64,000 bases of DNA from Fulvimarina endophytica (GCF_003403015.1 NZ_QURL01000005.1:248001-312000); one strand, 5' to 3'; counted from the stretch's first letter, positions 44,310 through 54,050 are shown. A program made the numbers and translations. The notes: generated by a model from the sequence alone, not told the origin.

Positions 44310-44936
44310 TCAGTCGAGGCGGAACGTCACCCGTCCCTCGCCCGCCTCGTGGCTGACCGTCAGGCCGGCCTCGCGGGCGCAGAACAGCATGTAATAGGGC
44401 TGGACCGTCTGGGCATCGATCGGCGCGTCGTCATAGGTGCCCTCGATCAGCGGCACCACATGGGGCTGGAGGCGGATGCGCTGGGCCGCCGCCGTCACGC
44501 TCGCCTTCGGCGGATCGGCGCTCTCGACCTCCACGGTGACCTCGCCGCCGCGACTGATGCTCGAACTCGCCAGCACGACGAGATTGAGAATCGCCTTGGC
44601 GAAGTTCTTCGGGACATAGCCCTGGGCGCCAGTCCAGGTCAGCTGCGGCTTCTCGTGGTCCATATAGCCTTCCGCGACGGTCTTGGCGTCGTTGAGATCG
44701 ATGGACGCGGTCTGCGAGCCGGAGGCGCCGTAGGCCATCCGCGCGAACTGGAGCTTGCCGACGGCCGCCTTGCAGGAATTGCGCACCAGCGCCATGGATT
44801 CCGCGTCGTCCGGCATGTCGTCGAGCAGTTCGAGCCCGCTCTGGATGCCGAAGACCGGCGAGATGATGTCGTGGCAGATCTTGCTGGACAGCAAGGCTGC
44901 GAGATCGGCTGCGGAAAGTTCGGGAAGTGTGTTCAT
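44310..44936 (-). CDS. chpT: Histidine phosphotransferase ChpT
   Basis: A 208-residue protein. The phospho-accepting His22 is in SSKICHDIISPVFGIQSGLE, the ChpT/DHp-like signature, followed by an ATPase-like C-terminal fold that is degenerate (KNFAKAILNLVVLASSSI; YYMLFCAREAGLTVSHEAGE). ChpT takes phosphate from CckA and passes it to CtrA and CpdR, controlling the cell cycle. Neighbours are a degenerate receiver downstream and the divergent eipA-like gene, which is the arrangement seen in Brucella. A TTAACCAT-like half-site lies in its upstream region. Confidence 0.93.
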   Translation of the reverse strand: MNTLPELSAADLAALLSSKICHDIISPVFGIQSGLELLDDMPDDAESMALVRNSCKAAVGKLQFARMAYGASGSQTASIDLNDAKTVAEGYMDHEKPQLTWTGAQGYVPKNFAKAILNLVVLASSSISRGGEVTVEVESADPPKASVTAAAQRIRLQPHVVPLIEGTYDDAPIDAQTVQPYYMLFCAREAGLTVSHEAGEGRVTFRLD

Positions 44937-45270
44937 CGCGCGTTTCTTCTTCCTCTGCTGGCCCCTCGTGCCCGGTCGGCACGTCGGATTGCCGGTTTTG
45001 CAAGCGTCCGGCCCGCACGGACCCGGAGGACGCTTCCTCTCGCATGAATGGCCGCGATGCCTAACGGGCTATGGTTAAGCCTTTCTTCGCGAGACGCCGA
45101 TCAGAACCATTCCTTCCCATAGGAGGGTCGCGCCAAACTTGACGCTGCCGCCGCCCGAACCTGACCGATCCGCGCATTAGGAGTTTCGAAACCTTAACGA
45201 ATCTATTCTCGGCTCCAAGCCACGCATGGTCCGGGCCTGAAGCCCGAACGGCAAGGGAGAGTGATCGTTC
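44937..45270. promoter_or_regulatory. Divergent chpT / eipA regulatory region
   Basis: A 334-nt gap between chpT (minus) and eipA (plus). It contains ATGGTTAA (45071-45078, a TTAACCAT half-site on the minus strand) and TTAACGA (45194-45200) with a poor second half. These resemble CtrA half-sites. The minus-strand reading frame from chpT upstream is not coding. Confidence 0.45.
45194..45200 (+). promoter_or_regulatory. CtrA-like half-site upstream of eipA
   Basis: TTAACGA matches one half of the TTAA-N7-TTAA CtrA motif; the second half (ATTC) does not. It lies about 70 nt upstream of the eipA start. EipA in Brucella is reported to be under CtrA control, which makes the site worth testing. Confidence 0.35.
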
Positions 45271-45969
45271 ATGACGAAGGCCAGAAACGCCGCCCTCAGC
45301 CTCGGTCTCGGTCTGTGCCTTGCGGCACTCCCGGCGCTGGCGCACAAAGCCCATGCCCAATATGCGACGGACCAGTCCTATGGCGGCGGCCAGGGCGGAT
45401 ATGGCGGTCAGGGCGGATATCAGAACCAGAGCCCCTATGCGGCTCAGGGCCAGACCTATGCGCCGCAACAGGCGCAGGGTGGCGCGGGCGCCTATACCAT
45501 CAACGAAGTCGTCCAGTCCGGCCACCAGTTCTTCGGCTCGACCTCGGGCGGGCTCGCCAATCTCATGCAGCAGGCCATCTCGAGTTACGGATTGCCGAAC
45601 GGCTACATTCTCGGCGAAGAGGCCGCCGGCGCCTTCATCGGCGGCGTGCGCTTCGGCGAAGGCGTTCTCTACACGAAGAATGCCGGCAATCACCGCGTCT
45701 TCTGGCAGGGCCCGTCCATCGGCCTCGATGCCGGTGCGGACGGCGCGCGGACCATGATGCTCGTCTACGACCTTCCCTCCGTGCCCGAACTCTACGGGCG
45801 CTATGGCGGCGTCACCGGAACCGCCTATCTCGTCGGCGGCTTCGCGATGACGGGCCTGAAGCGGGGCGGCGTGATGATCGTGCCCATCAAGACCGGCGTG
45901 GGGGCCCGTCTCGGCGTCAATGTCGGCTATCTGAAGCTGACGCCCGCACCGACCTGGAACCCGTTCTGA
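45271..45969 (+). CDS. eipA: EipA-like envelope protein (DUF1134)
   Basis: A 232-residue periplasmic protein with a signal peptide (NAALSLGLGLCLAALPALAH, cleavage near AHA-Q). After it comes a Gln/Gly/Tyr-rich low-complexity stretch (residues about 32-70, GGYGGQGGY repeats), then the DUF1134 domain (AYTINEVVQSGHQFFGSTSG, FIGGVRFGEGVLYTK, VMIVPIKTGVGARLGVNVGY). EipA in Brucella is needed for envelope integrity and lies beside chpT, as here. Its stretch before the domain is longer than I expect for homologues. Molecular function is unknown. Confidence 0.9.
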   Translation: MTKARNAALSLGLGLCLAALPALAHKAHAQYATDQSYGGGQGGYGGQGGYQNQSPYAAQGQTYAPQQAQGGAGAYTINEVVQSGHQFFGSTSGGLANLMQQAISSYGLPNGYILGEEAAGAFIGGVRFGEGVLYTKNAGNHRVFWQGPSIGLDAGADGARTMMLVYDLPSVPELYGRYGGVTGTAYLVGGFAMTGLKRGGVMIVPIKTGVGARLGVNVGYLKLTPAPTWNPF

Positions 45970-46136
45970 CGCGGGAAGCCCGTCTCTTCGGAACTCGGTC
46001 CCGCGATCGGCGGCACCGGCGAACGCAATCGCGCAACAGGTCACGAGCCTTTTCGAAGCTTCGTCCAGGCAAGGGGCGAATTTCGACCGCTTCCGGCCTA
46101 TCTTGACGAGCAGACCGTCAGGAAGCCAAATCATTC

Positions 46137-47171
46137 ATGATCACAGTCGCGCTCACCTTCGCCTTCGGACTCCTCCTGGCTCTCCTCGCTGCGCTCCTTC
46201 TCGCGCCGCTGGTCTGGAAGCGCGCGCGCTCGATCGCACGGCAGGAGTTCGAGGCAACGATCCCGGCCAATGCACGCGAGATCCAGGGCACCTACGACCG
46301 GTTGCGCGCGCAGACCGCCTTCGACGCCCAGCGGCGTGAGATCGCCGCGCAGGAGCGCGAAAGCCGGGCCGCCGCCGAGCGCGCGAACGCGGGACGGGTT
46401 ACCGGCGAGAACGCGGAGCTGAGGGCCGAGAACAAGGCGCTCTCCCTTCAGATCGGCCAGCTCGCGAGCGAGATCGAGGATCTGAACGAGGCGCTGTCGC
46501 GGCGCGAGAGCGAGGCGGATGCCGCCGACAGCGAGCTCAGGGACATCCACCAGGACATGCAGCTCCGAAACGAAGAGTTCGAGGAGGTCCTCGCGCGCTA
46601 CGAGGAGGTTTCGGATCTTGCCGACCAGCAGAGGGTCCAGCTCGTCACCTTGGAGACCCGCAATCAGGAACTCACCGACGCCCTGCGCACCCTCGAGCGC
46701 CGGATCGAGAGGGCGGACGAGATCATCGCTCGCCTGTCGGGCGACGAGACTGCCGCAGTCGGCGGCACGCTCCTCGACACGGCCTCCCATCGGCAGGACG
46801 GGGAGCCTCTTCGAAGCCTGAAAACCGGATCCGACGGTACGGCGTACCCCTTCGCGCCCGGTGCCGACGAAAAGGCGCGGCCGGGGGCGTCAGGCGCTTC
46901 GTCTGCGCCTCTTCCCGCTGCATCGCTCGCCACACTGACGGACGGGCCTTCCCTCGAAGCGATCAGCGACCCGGCGGCTCTTCGCGAGGAGATCGCCGAG
47001 ATCGCGGCGCTCGTCATCGACATGACCGCGCGTCAGGAAGGACGCACCTCGCCGATCGAGAGCATTCTCGCATCCGCACACGAAAGCGACGAGCGCAGCC
47101 TCGCCGGCCGGGTCCGAGCCCTTCGCAAGGCACGCGAAACCGAAAGCGGGGCCCGCAGTTCCGTCAACTGA
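46137..47171 (+). CDS. Membrane-anchored coiled-coil protein
   Basis: A 344-residue protein. It has one N-terminal helix (ITVALTFAFGLLLALLAALL), then a long coiled coil (about residues 30-205) rich in Glu/Arg/Ala with heptad spacing (LRAENKALSLQIGQLASEIE, LETRNQELTDALRTLERRIE). A disordered linker (about 205-285) and a short helical end follow. I recognise no named family. Such proteins occur near cell-cycle or envelope genes in Rhizobiales and may be structural. Confidence 0.82.
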   Translation: MITVALTFAFGLLLALLAALLLAPLVWKRARSIARQEFEATIPANAREIQGTYDRLRAQTAFDAQRREIAAQERESRAAAERANAGRVTGENAELRAENKALSLQIGQLASEIEDLNEALSRRESEADAADSELRDIHQDMQLRNEEFEEVLARYEEVSDLADQQRVQLVTLETRNQELTDALRTLERRIERADEIIARLSGDETAAVGGTLLDTASHRQDGEPLRSLKTGSDGTAYPFAPGADEKARPGASGASSAPLPAASLATLTDGPSLEAISDPAALREEIAEIAALVIDMTARQEGRTSPIESILASAHESDERSLAGRVRALRKARETESGARSSVN

Positions 47172-47321
47172 CGCTTCGGTGGGCCTTGCAGGATACCGCT
47201 TCTGGAAGACACGTCCAGAGAGCGGATCGTCTGCCCTCGCCGGCCGATGTCAGCCGACGTCCTCTCCTCGTTCCGCAGGGTAACCGGGGCGCTCGCTCTG
47301 GCCAACGATCGACGCGGTGGA

Positions 47322-48989
47322 TCAGTTGCGCAATTCGCGGCGCAGGACCTTGCCGACATTCGTCTTCGGCAGTTCCTCGCGGAACTCCACGACGCGCGGG
47401 CGCTTGTATCCCGTCAGGTGTTCGCGGCAATAGGCCTTGACCGCAGCCTCGTCGATCGAGGAGTTCTCGCGCACGAGGACGACCTTCACCGCCTCGCCGG
47501 AATTTTCATCCGGAACCGCGACAGCGGCCGCTTCCACGATACCCGGCATGGAGACGAGGACGTCCTCGATCTCGTTCGGATAGACGTTGAAGCCGGAGAC
47601 GTTGATCATGTCCTTCTTGCGGTCGACGATCTTGAACCAGCCGTTCTCGTCCATCAGCCCGATATCGCCAGTCTTGAAGAACCCGTCTTCGGTCATGGCA
47701 CGAGCCGTTTCATCCGGCCGCTGCCAGTATCCGGCCATCACCTGCGGCCCGCGAATGGCGATCTCGCCGATATCGCCCTGGGGCAGCTTCTCGCCCTCGT
47801 CGGACAGGATGGCCATTTCGGTACCGGGAAGCGGCAGGCCGATGGACCCGGTGTAGCGCGTGTCGCGCGTATGGTTAGCCGAGGCGACGGGCGAGGTCTC
47901 CGAGAGGCCGTAGCCCTCGCAGATCGAGGTCCCGGTCAGCTCCTCCCAGAGTTCGGCCGTCTTCTTCTGAACGGCCATCCCGCCGCCGACCGACAGGACG
48001 AGCGGGCTCCAGTCCACCGACTTGGCACCCTCGTGCCGGGCGATCGCGCCGAAGAGCGTGTTCACGCCGGGGAAGGTATGGAAGGGCTGGCCCTTGATCG
48101 CCTTCAGAAGGGCGGGAATGTCGCGCGGATTGGGGATCAGGATGTTCGTGCCGCCCATGCGCATGGAGAACATCATGTTCACGGTGAAGCCGAAGATATG
48201 ATAGAGCGGCAGGGCGCAGACCATCGTCGTCGCCTCTCCGGACCTGATCTTCGAGAGCGCCGGGCCGAACCACTGCTCCACCTGCAGGACGTTCGAGACG
48301 ATATTGCGGTGGGTGAGCGCCGCGCCCTTCGAGACACCGGTCGTGCCGCCCGTGTATTGCAGCACCGCGACCTCGTCGAGGCTCTGCGCCGGTCGCCTGA
48401 GGGACGCGCCCTCTCCCTTCTTCAGGGCATCGAGAAAGCCGACGGCCTCCGGCAGATCGTAGGCCGGCACCATCTTCTTGACCTTGCGCACGACGAGGTT
48501 CGTGATGAAGCGCTTCACGACCGGCTGCAGATCGCCGATGGTCGTCACGATCACATGTTCGAGCTTGGTCTGCGACCGGCAGCTCGCGACCGTATTCGCC
48601 ATATTCTCCAGGACGACGATGGCCTTCGCCCCCGAATCGTTCAGCTGGTGGGTGAGCTCGCCCGTCGTGTAGAGCGGGTTGGTGTTCACCACGATCAGCC
48701 CGGCGCGCAGGGCGCCCGCGACGGCGACGGGATAGGCGAAGACGTTCGGCATCATCAGCGCGATCCGGTCGCCCTTCTTCAAACCGATCGACTGGAGATA
48801 GGCGGCGAAGGTCTTGGAATGGCGATCGAGTTCGCGAAAGCTCATCTTCCCGCCCATCAGCAGGAAAGCGGTCAGGTCGCCGTGCTTCTCGAAGGCTTCG
48901 TCGAGAAGGTCGGCGAGCGAACGGTAGTCGAACGGCGGCAGGTCATGGGCGACCCCGTCCTGATAATGATTGAGCCAAGGCGCGTCCAT
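47322..48989 (-). CDS. fadD: Long-chain fatty acid-CoA ligase
   Basis: A 555-residue AMP-forming ligase activating fatty acids to acyl-CoA for beta-oxidation. The AMP-binding motif is VLQYTGGTTGVSKGAALTH; GYGLSETSPVASANH, FFKTGDIGLMDENGWFKIVD and RPRVVEFREELPKTNVGKVL (with the catalytic Lys) follow. The start MDAPWLNHYQDGVAHDLPPF has AGAGGAA upstream. It is divergent from the alpha/beta hydrolase gene. It is close to FadD, but other acyl chains are possible. Confidence 0.92.
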   Translation of the reverse strand: MDAPWLNHYQDGVAHDLPPFDYRSLADLLDEAFEKHGDLTAFLLMGGKMSFRELDRHSKTFAAYLQSIGLKKGDRIALMMPNVFAYPVAVAGALRAGLIVVNTNPLYTTGELTHQLNDSGAKAIVVLENMANTVASCRSQTKLEHVIVTTIGDLQPVVKRFITNLVVRKVKKMVPAYDLPEAVGFLDALKKGEGASLRRPAQSLDEVAVLQYTGGTTGVSKGAALTHRNIVSNVLQVEQWFGPALSKIRSGEATTMVCALPLYHIFGFTVNMMFSMRMGGTNILIPNPRDIPALLKAIKGQPFHTFPGVNTLFGAIARHEGAKSVDWSPLVLSVGGGMAVQKKTAELWEELTGTSICEGYGLSETSPVASANHTRDTRYTGSIGLPLPGTEMAILSDEGEKLPQGDIGEIAIRGPQVMAGYWQRPDETARAMTEDGFFKTGDIGLMDENGWFKIVDRKKDMINVSGFNVYPNEIEDVLVSMPGIVEAAAVAVPDENSGEAVKVVLVRENSSIDEAAVKAYCREHLTGYKRPRVVEFREELPKTNVGKVLRRELRN

Positions 48990-49080
48990 TCAGGTTTCCT
49001 CTTGCTTTTTCAAGCAGCCTAGACGACCCGTGATCGGAAGCAAACGCGGTTTCTGCGCCGCTCACGCGAAAGGCATGACG

Positions 49081-49992
49081 ATGGCGACGAATTGCGAAAC
49101 GGCAAAATTCGGGGCGATCGCAGAAGGAGAGGTGCGGACCTATCGCCGCGACGATCTCACGCTCGCCGTCCGCGTCTGGAAAGGGGACGGGGCGAGCCCG
49201 AAGCGGCCGATCGTCTGCCTGCCCGGCCTGACGCGAAACAGCCGCGATTTCAGCGCGTTCGCTTCACAGATCAGGCGGCTCGATCCGTCTCGCACGGTGA
49301 TTGCCTTCGACTATCGCGGGCGCGGTCTTTCGGATCCGGTCTCGGACCCGTCCGCCTACAATGCCGCCGAAGAGGCGAAGGACGTTCTGGCGGGGCTCGA
49401 TCATCTCGGTATCGCCGAGGCCGATCTGATCGGGACGTCGCGCGGCGTCATCGTCATCCATCTGATCGCCGTCTTCGCGCCCGAGCGTATCGGCAGGGTC
49501 GTCTTCAACGATGCCGGACCGCGGATCGAGGCGGCAGGTCTGGCAGAGATCCGCGACTATCTCGAGGCGGCGAGGCCTCACGAGACGCTCGACAAGGCGA
49601 GCGACGCCGTCGAGCGGTTGTTCGCCCCGACCTTCCCATCGCTCGGCCGCCCGGATTTCGAGCGAGAGGCGCGCGCTCTGCATGTGGAGCGGAACGGATC
49701 GCTCGTCTCCGACTTCGATCCGAAGCTCCTGCGGACCCTCGACGCCGTGGAGGCCGACAAGCCCCTTCCCGAGATGTGGGACCTGTTCGAGCGGCTCGCC
49801 GACAGGGAGATACTCGTTCTGCGCGGCGAACACTCCAATATCCTCACACCAGAGACCGTGACCGAGATGGAGCGGCGGCATCCGGGCCTGAAGAGCCAGG
49901 TGGTGAAAGGACAGGGCCATGCGCCCTTCCTGGAAACGGCCGGTCTGCCGGGGCTCATCCTCTCCTTTCTCGACGAGAACGCGCCGGCCTGA
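49081..49992 (+). CDS. Alpha/beta hydrolase
   Basis: A 303-residue cytoplasmic hydrolase. The nucleophile elbow is LIGTSRGVIVIHLI (GxSxG, Ser in TSRG), with FDYRGRGLSDP near residue 78, acid in the C-terminal part, and a catalytic His in VVKGQGHAPFLETAG. ATG at 49081 lies 8 bases after GAAAGG; ATG 49075 is also possible. Substrate unknown; esters or lactones are typical. Confidence 0.88.
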   Translation: MATNCETAKFGAIAEGEVRTYRRDDLTLAVRVWKGDGASPKRPIVCLPGLTRNSRDFSAFASQIRRLDPSRTVIAFDYRGRGLSDPVSDPSAYNAAEEAKDVLAGLDHLGIAEADLIGTSRGVIVIHLIAVFAPERIGRVVFNDAGPRIEAAGLAEIRDYLEAARPHETLDKASDAVERLFAPTFPSLGRPDFEREARALHVERNGSLVSDFDPKLLRTLDAVEADKPLPEMWDLFERLADREILVLRGEHSNILTPETVTEMERRHPGLKSQVVKGQGHAPFLETAGLPGLILSFLDENAPA

Positions 49993-50033
49993 CGCGGGCC
50001 CGGCGCGGCCGGACGCCCTCCCCGCGATCGCTC

Positions 50034-50927
50034 TCAGCCGACCCGGCGCCGATCGAGGCTCGTGAGCTGGGCATGGCGTGCGCGAAGGTCGCGGGCCTTG
50101 TCTTCCGTAAGATCGCCGACGCATCTCGGGCAGGACACGCCCGGCTCGAAATCCGTCGATGCGAGATCGGCTTCGCTCAACGGCTCGCCGCAGGCAAAAC
50201 ACGCGGTCCACGAGCCCGGCGCAAGACCGTGGCCGACGGCGACCCTGTCGTCGAACACATAGCACTCGCCCTGCCAGCGCGACGTGTCGGCATCGATCTC
50301 TTCGAGATATTGAAGAATGCCTCCCTTGAGGTGGTAAACCTCCTCGAACCCCTTCGCGAGCATGTAGCTCGATGCCTTCTCGCAGCGGATGCCGCCGGTG
50401 CAGAACATGGCGACTTTTGGGTTTTCAGCCGGGTCGAGTTCGCGCTCGACATAGGCTTTGAACTCGGTAAAGCTGTCGATGCCGGGATCGCGCGCGCCCT
50501 CGAAGGTGCCGACTTTGGTCTCGTAGCGATTGCGGGTATCGATGAGGAGGACATCGGGGTCTGCGACGAGCGCGTTCCAGTCCTTCGGCGCCACATAGGT
50601 TCCCACCTGTCGGGTGGGATCGGCTTCGCTCGCCCGCATCGTGATGATCTCGGGCCGGATGCGAACCTTCATCCGGGCGAAGGGCCAGGCCTGCGCCCGC
50701 GAATGCTTCACCTCGCCGAGACGAACGCCGCAGATCTCGTCGAGGGTTTCGATCAGCACCGCCGTCGCGGCGTCCGGGCCGGCGACCGTCCCGTTGACCC
50801 CTTCGCTCGCGATCAGGATCGTTCCGCGAAGGCCATGCTCGCGGCAGAGCGACAGGAGCCTGTCGCGAAGCGAGGGCAGATCGTCGAGCGCGACGAAGCG
50901 GTAGAAGGCGACCACATCGAGTTTCAT
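50034..50927 (-). CDS. trhO: tRNA uridine(34) hydroxylase (rhodanese-like)
   Basis: A 297-residue UPF0176/YceA family protein that makes 5-hydroxyuridine at position 34 of some tRNAs. An N-terminal acylphosphatase-like domain (LRGTILIASEGVNGTVAGPD) is followed by a rhodanese domain (about 110-215). The active Cys is in VAMFCTGGIRCEKASSYML. The end carries a Cys pair (CFACGEPL and CPRC) for zinc. ATG at 50927; the longer in-frame start is a shadow. Confidence 0.95.
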   Translation of the reverse strand: MKLDVVAFYRFVALDDLPSLRDRLLSLCREHGLRGTILIASEGVNGTVAGPDAATAVLIETLDEICGVRLGEVKHSRAQAWPFARMKVRIRPEIITMRASEADPTRQVGTYVAPKDWNALVADPDVLLIDTRNRYETKVGTFEGARDPGIDSFTEFKAYVERELDPAENPKVAMFCTGGIRCEKASSYMLAKGFEEVYHLKGGILQYLEEIDADTSRWQGECYVFDDRVAVGHGLAPGSWTACFACGEPLSEADLASTDFEPGVSCPRCVGDLTEDKARDLRARHAQLTSLDRRRVG

Positions 50928-51151
50928 GGCCGAGGATCTAACCCTCGCCGCGAGCGCGCGCAATCGGGGCGACCAGACCGTTCGGATCGAGGGTTCAACT
51001 CGCGGCTTCACGCTCGCGCGAGGTCGCGCTATGTAGCGGCAGCCTCATCCGAACGCATTCGAAAGACCCTCCGATCTCGATCTCCCCCCGCATCCTCGGC
51101 ACGGCGCTTCTTGCGACCGCCGTCTTCACGATCCTGCGCGACTGGTTCGCC

Positions 51152-52471
51152 GTGCCGGGCTCCCCGATCCTCGCGGCGATCGGGGTCTGCGCGTTCCTCG
51201 TCCTCGCCTTCCCGGGCGCCACGTGGTCGCGGCGCATGTTCGTCTGCATCGGGGCGGGCCTTGCGGTCATCGCCATCTTCACGCGGGGCGACTGGCAGGA
51301 CCTGATCCGGGCCGCGCTCGGCCAGGGAGCCTTCATCGCGACCTTCTTCGTCGCGCTCGCCACGCTCCGCTCGCCTGCCGCCCTGTCCCCCGCGATCCTT
51401 CGATGCGGCGAATACCTGGCCAGCCAGCCGCCCGGGCGCCGCTACATGGCGCTGAACGCCGGCGGCCACCTCTTCGCGCTGATCCTCAATTACGGCTCGA
51501 TTCAGCTTCTCGGCGGTCTCACGGAAAGCATCGCGGGCCGCGAGCCGAACAAGGAACTCGGCGAGATCCGCAACCGGCGCATGCTTCTCGCCGTCCAGCG
51601 CGGCTTCTGCGCCTCCCTGCTCTGGTCGCCCCTCGCCTTCGCCATGGCGATCACGACCGCGATCGTTCCCGGCGCCACCTGGTCGGCCGCCGCACTCTTC
51701 GCGCTCGGCAATGCGGTCGTCTTCAGCGTCATCGGCTGGGCCCTCGATACGATCGTCAAGCCGAAATATTCCGGGCCGCGACCGGAGCGCCGGGACCCGG
51801 ACGGCACGATCCGCGACCTGAAGCCGCTCATCCTTCTCCTGACGATCATCTTCAGCGGGGTCGGGATCATCGAACTTGCGACGGGCCTCAAGGTGGTCAC
51901 CGTCGTCATGGTGTTCATCCCGCTCATCGCCCTCGGCTGGCTCATGATCGAGGCGAAGGAGAGCGAGCGCCCGGGTGCCCAGGTGCGGGCGGAAGTCGAG
52001 CGCATGGCGTTCGTGGAGATCCCGAGCTACCGCTCCGAGATCGTTCTCCTCATCATGGCGGGCATCATCGGCTCGCTCGGCGCATCGCTCGCGGTCCCGC
52101 TTCTGCAGCGCTCAGGCCTCGACCTGTCGACCCTCCCGATCTGGCTGATCATCGCCGCGCCGGTCTGGCTGATCCCGCTCTTCGGCCAGATCGGCATGAA
52201 CCCGATCCTGTCGGTCTCGCTCTTCGCGCCGATCCTGCCGAATCCCGAGGTGATCGGCGTCTCCCCGGTCGCGGTGGTCTGCGCGATCACGGCGGGCTGG
52301 TCGCTCGCCGGCATCACCTCGCCATTCACCGCGACGACCATGCTCGTCGGGCGGCTCGGCCATACGACGGCCTTCCGGGTGGGAGCGTTCTGGAACCGGG
52401 CTTTCTTCCTCGTCGCAGCTTCGGCTCTCACCGTCACCGCGCTGCTCATCGCCGAGATCGCGCCGGCTTGA
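51152..52471 (+). CDS. Polytopic membrane protein with unclear start
   Basis: At least 439 residues with about ten hydrophobic segments. GTG at 51152 is the only GTG, TTG or ATG in frame before the body, but it lies after the hydrophobic string GTALLATAVFTILRD. The frame is open back to 50942 with no ATG, GTG or TTG. The true start may be CTG 51134, a non-standard codon, or upstream of a frameshift. Motifs such as ALNAGGHLFALILNYGSIQL and ITSPFTATTMLVGRL resemble ion-transporter-type permeases. Substrate unknown. It is convergent with the peroxiredoxin gene. Confidence 0.75.
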   Translation: MPGSPILAAIGVCAFLVLAFPGATWSRRMFVCIGAGLAVIAIFTRGDWQDLIRAALGQGAFIATFFVALATLRSPAALSPAILRCGEYLASQPPGRRYMALNAGGHLFALILNYGSIQLLGGLTESIAGREPNKELGEIRNRRMLLAVQRGFCASLLWSPLAFAMAITTAIVPGATWSAAALFALGNAVVFSVIGWALDTIVKPKYSGPRPERRDPDGTIRDLKPLILLLTIIFSGVGIIELATGLKVVTVVMVFIPLIALGWLMIEAKESERPGAQVRAEVERMAFVEIPSYRSEIVLLIMAGIIGSLGASLAVPLLQRSGLDLSTLPIWLIIAAPVWLIPLFGQIGMNPILSVSLFAPILPNPEVIGVSPVAVVCAITAGWSLAGITSPFTATTMLVGRLGHTTAFRVGAFWNRAFFLVAASALTVTALLIAEIAPA

Positions 52472-52491
52472 CCCCGCGCGTTCGCGAGGCG

Positions 52492-52977
52492 TCAGAGCTT
52501 GGCGAGAACGCTTTCCGCCGACGAGACGTCCGGGAGTCCAGGCGCTTCCTCGACGCCGAGCGAGGCGACGACGCCGTCCTTCACGATCATCGAATAGCGC
52601 TTGGAACGCAGCCCGAACCCGGCCACCGACAGATCGATATCGAGCCCGATCGCCTTGGTGAACTCGGCATTCCCGTCCGACAGGAACAGGATCTTGCCGG
52701 ATGCCTGCTTGGCCTCCTCCCAGACCGCCATGACGAAGGCGTCGTTCACGGCGACAACGGCAATCTCGTCGACGCCTTTGGCGCGGATGGCCTCGTTGTG
52801 CTCGAGGAAGCCGGGCAGATGGTTCATCGAACAGGTGGGCGTGAAGGCGCCCGGAACGCCGAAGAGAACGACCGTCTTGCCTTTGAAGACGTCGTCGGTC
52901 GAAAGGTCGACCATGCCGTCCGACGTCTTGGTGCGGAAGCTGGCATTCGGCAGCCTGTCGCCTTCCTTGATGCTCAT
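52492..52977 (-). CDS. Peroxiredoxin (Prx5 type)
   Basis: A 161-residue thiol peroxidase. The peroxidatic Cys is in VPGAFTPTCSMNHLPGF, the Prx5/glutaredoxin-like signature, with VVAVNDAFVMAVWEEA and VAGFGLRSKRYSMIVKDGVV. It reduces peroxides in the cytoplasm using thioredoxin or glutathione. The start MSIKEGDRLPNASFRTKTSD is typical. No resolving Cys is seen, so it is a 1-Cys or externally resolved type. Confidence 0.95.
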   Translation of the reverse strand: MSIKEGDRLPNASFRTKTSDGMVDLSTDDVFKGKTVVLFGVPGAFTPTCSMNHLPGFLEHNEAIRAKGVDEIAVVAVNDAFVMAVWEEAKQASGKILFLSDGNAEFTKAIGLDIDLSVAGFGLRSKRYSMIVKDGVVASLGVEEAPGLPDVSSAESVLAKL

Positions 52978-53099
52978 GGCGTCTTTCCCCTCTGCGTTCC
53001 GCTCGGCGTTCGATCTTTCGCCGGCAGGGCCGGCTCGAACGAAAATTTAGGCCGGCCGGGGCGCAAAGCGAGAGCGGACCCTGCCGGGTTTTCCGAGGC

Positions 53100-54050
53100 T
53101 CACGATCCGCGCCGCCGCCAGCGGTTCCCCGGGTCGGCGAAGGAGGCGAGCGCGCCGTGGACGCCGACGACGCGGGCGGCCATGTCGCGCCCCGCCTTCA
53201 CTGCCTCGGCGACGGAGGAGCCAGCGAGCCGTGCGCCGAGATAGGCACCGTTGAACGAGTCCCCCGCGCCGGTCGCATCCACCACCTCGACATCAGTGAG
53301 CGCCGGCACCTCGCCCCTCTCCTCACCCGATCGATAGGTCATCGAACCGGCCCCGTTCTTGACCGCCACTTCCCGAACGCCGGCTTTCGCATAGCGCTCG
53401 ATCGTCGCGGCTGGATCGCTGTCGCCGAAGGCCGCTTCCTCGTCATCGAAGCTCGGCAGCACAACGCTGGCGGCCTCCGCCATCGCCATCACCGCCTCGC
53501 AGGCTTCGTCTCGGCCCGCCCAGAGCGCGGGGCGGATATTCGGATCGAAGGCGACGAGGCGCCCTGCATCCCGCGCCTTCCGGCATTCGCCGATAAGGGC
53601 GGCGCGCGCATCGGGTGGCAGGATGGCGAGCGTGATTCCGGAAAGATAGACGCAGTCCGCCGCTCCGATCGCCGAACGCAGCGCGTCCTCGTCCTCGGCC
53701 AGCCTGCGGGCTGCGGAGGTCTCGCGCCAATAGGTGAAGCGGCGGTCGCCATCGACCTGCTCGATCATGTAGAGGCCCGGACGCCTGCCGGGCAATCGGC
53801 GGATCGCTCCGGTATCGATGCCCGCATCGTTCAGGAAGGCAAGGATGCGATCGGAGAAACGGTCGTCGCCGAGAGCGGTGAAGTAGGCCACGGTATCGCG
53901 CTGCGGGTCGAGCCCGGCGCGCGCATACCAGAGCGTGTTGAGCGTATCGCCCGCATAGCCCATCCGCCAGTCACCGCCGACCGCAGAGCCCTGCCGGCTT
54001 TCGCCGCCGGACATCTCGATCATCACTTCGCCGATGGACAGTATGCGCAT
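53100..54050 (-). CDS. kdgK: PfkB-family sugar kinase, probably 2-keto-3-deoxygluconate kinase
   Basis: A 316-residue kinase starting MRILSIGEVMIEMSGGESRQ. PfkB motifs: GYAGDTLNTLWYARAG near the N-terminus and VVDATGAGDSFNGAYLGARLA (ATP/anion hole). LYMIEQVDGDRRFTYWRETS is characteristic of KdgK. It phosphorylates KDG in sugar-acid breakdown. Start ATG at 54050; the upstream frame has poor coding character. The symbol is assigned by resemblance. Confidence 0.88.
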   Translation of the reverse strand: MRILSIGEVMIEMSGGESRQGSAVGGDWRMGYAGDTLNTLWYARAGLDPQRDTVAYFTALGDDRFSDRILAFLNDAGIDTGAIRRLPGRRPGLYMIEQVDGDRRFTYWRETSAARRLAEDEDALRSAIGAADCVYLSGITLAILPPDARAALIGECRKARDAGRLVAFDPNIRPALWAGRDEACEAVMAMAEAASVVLPSFDDEEAAFGDSDPAATIERYAKAGVREVAVKNGAGSMTYRSGEERGEVPALTDVEVVDATGAGDSFNGAYLGARLAGSSVAEAVKAGRDMAARVVGVHGALASFADPGNRWRRRGS

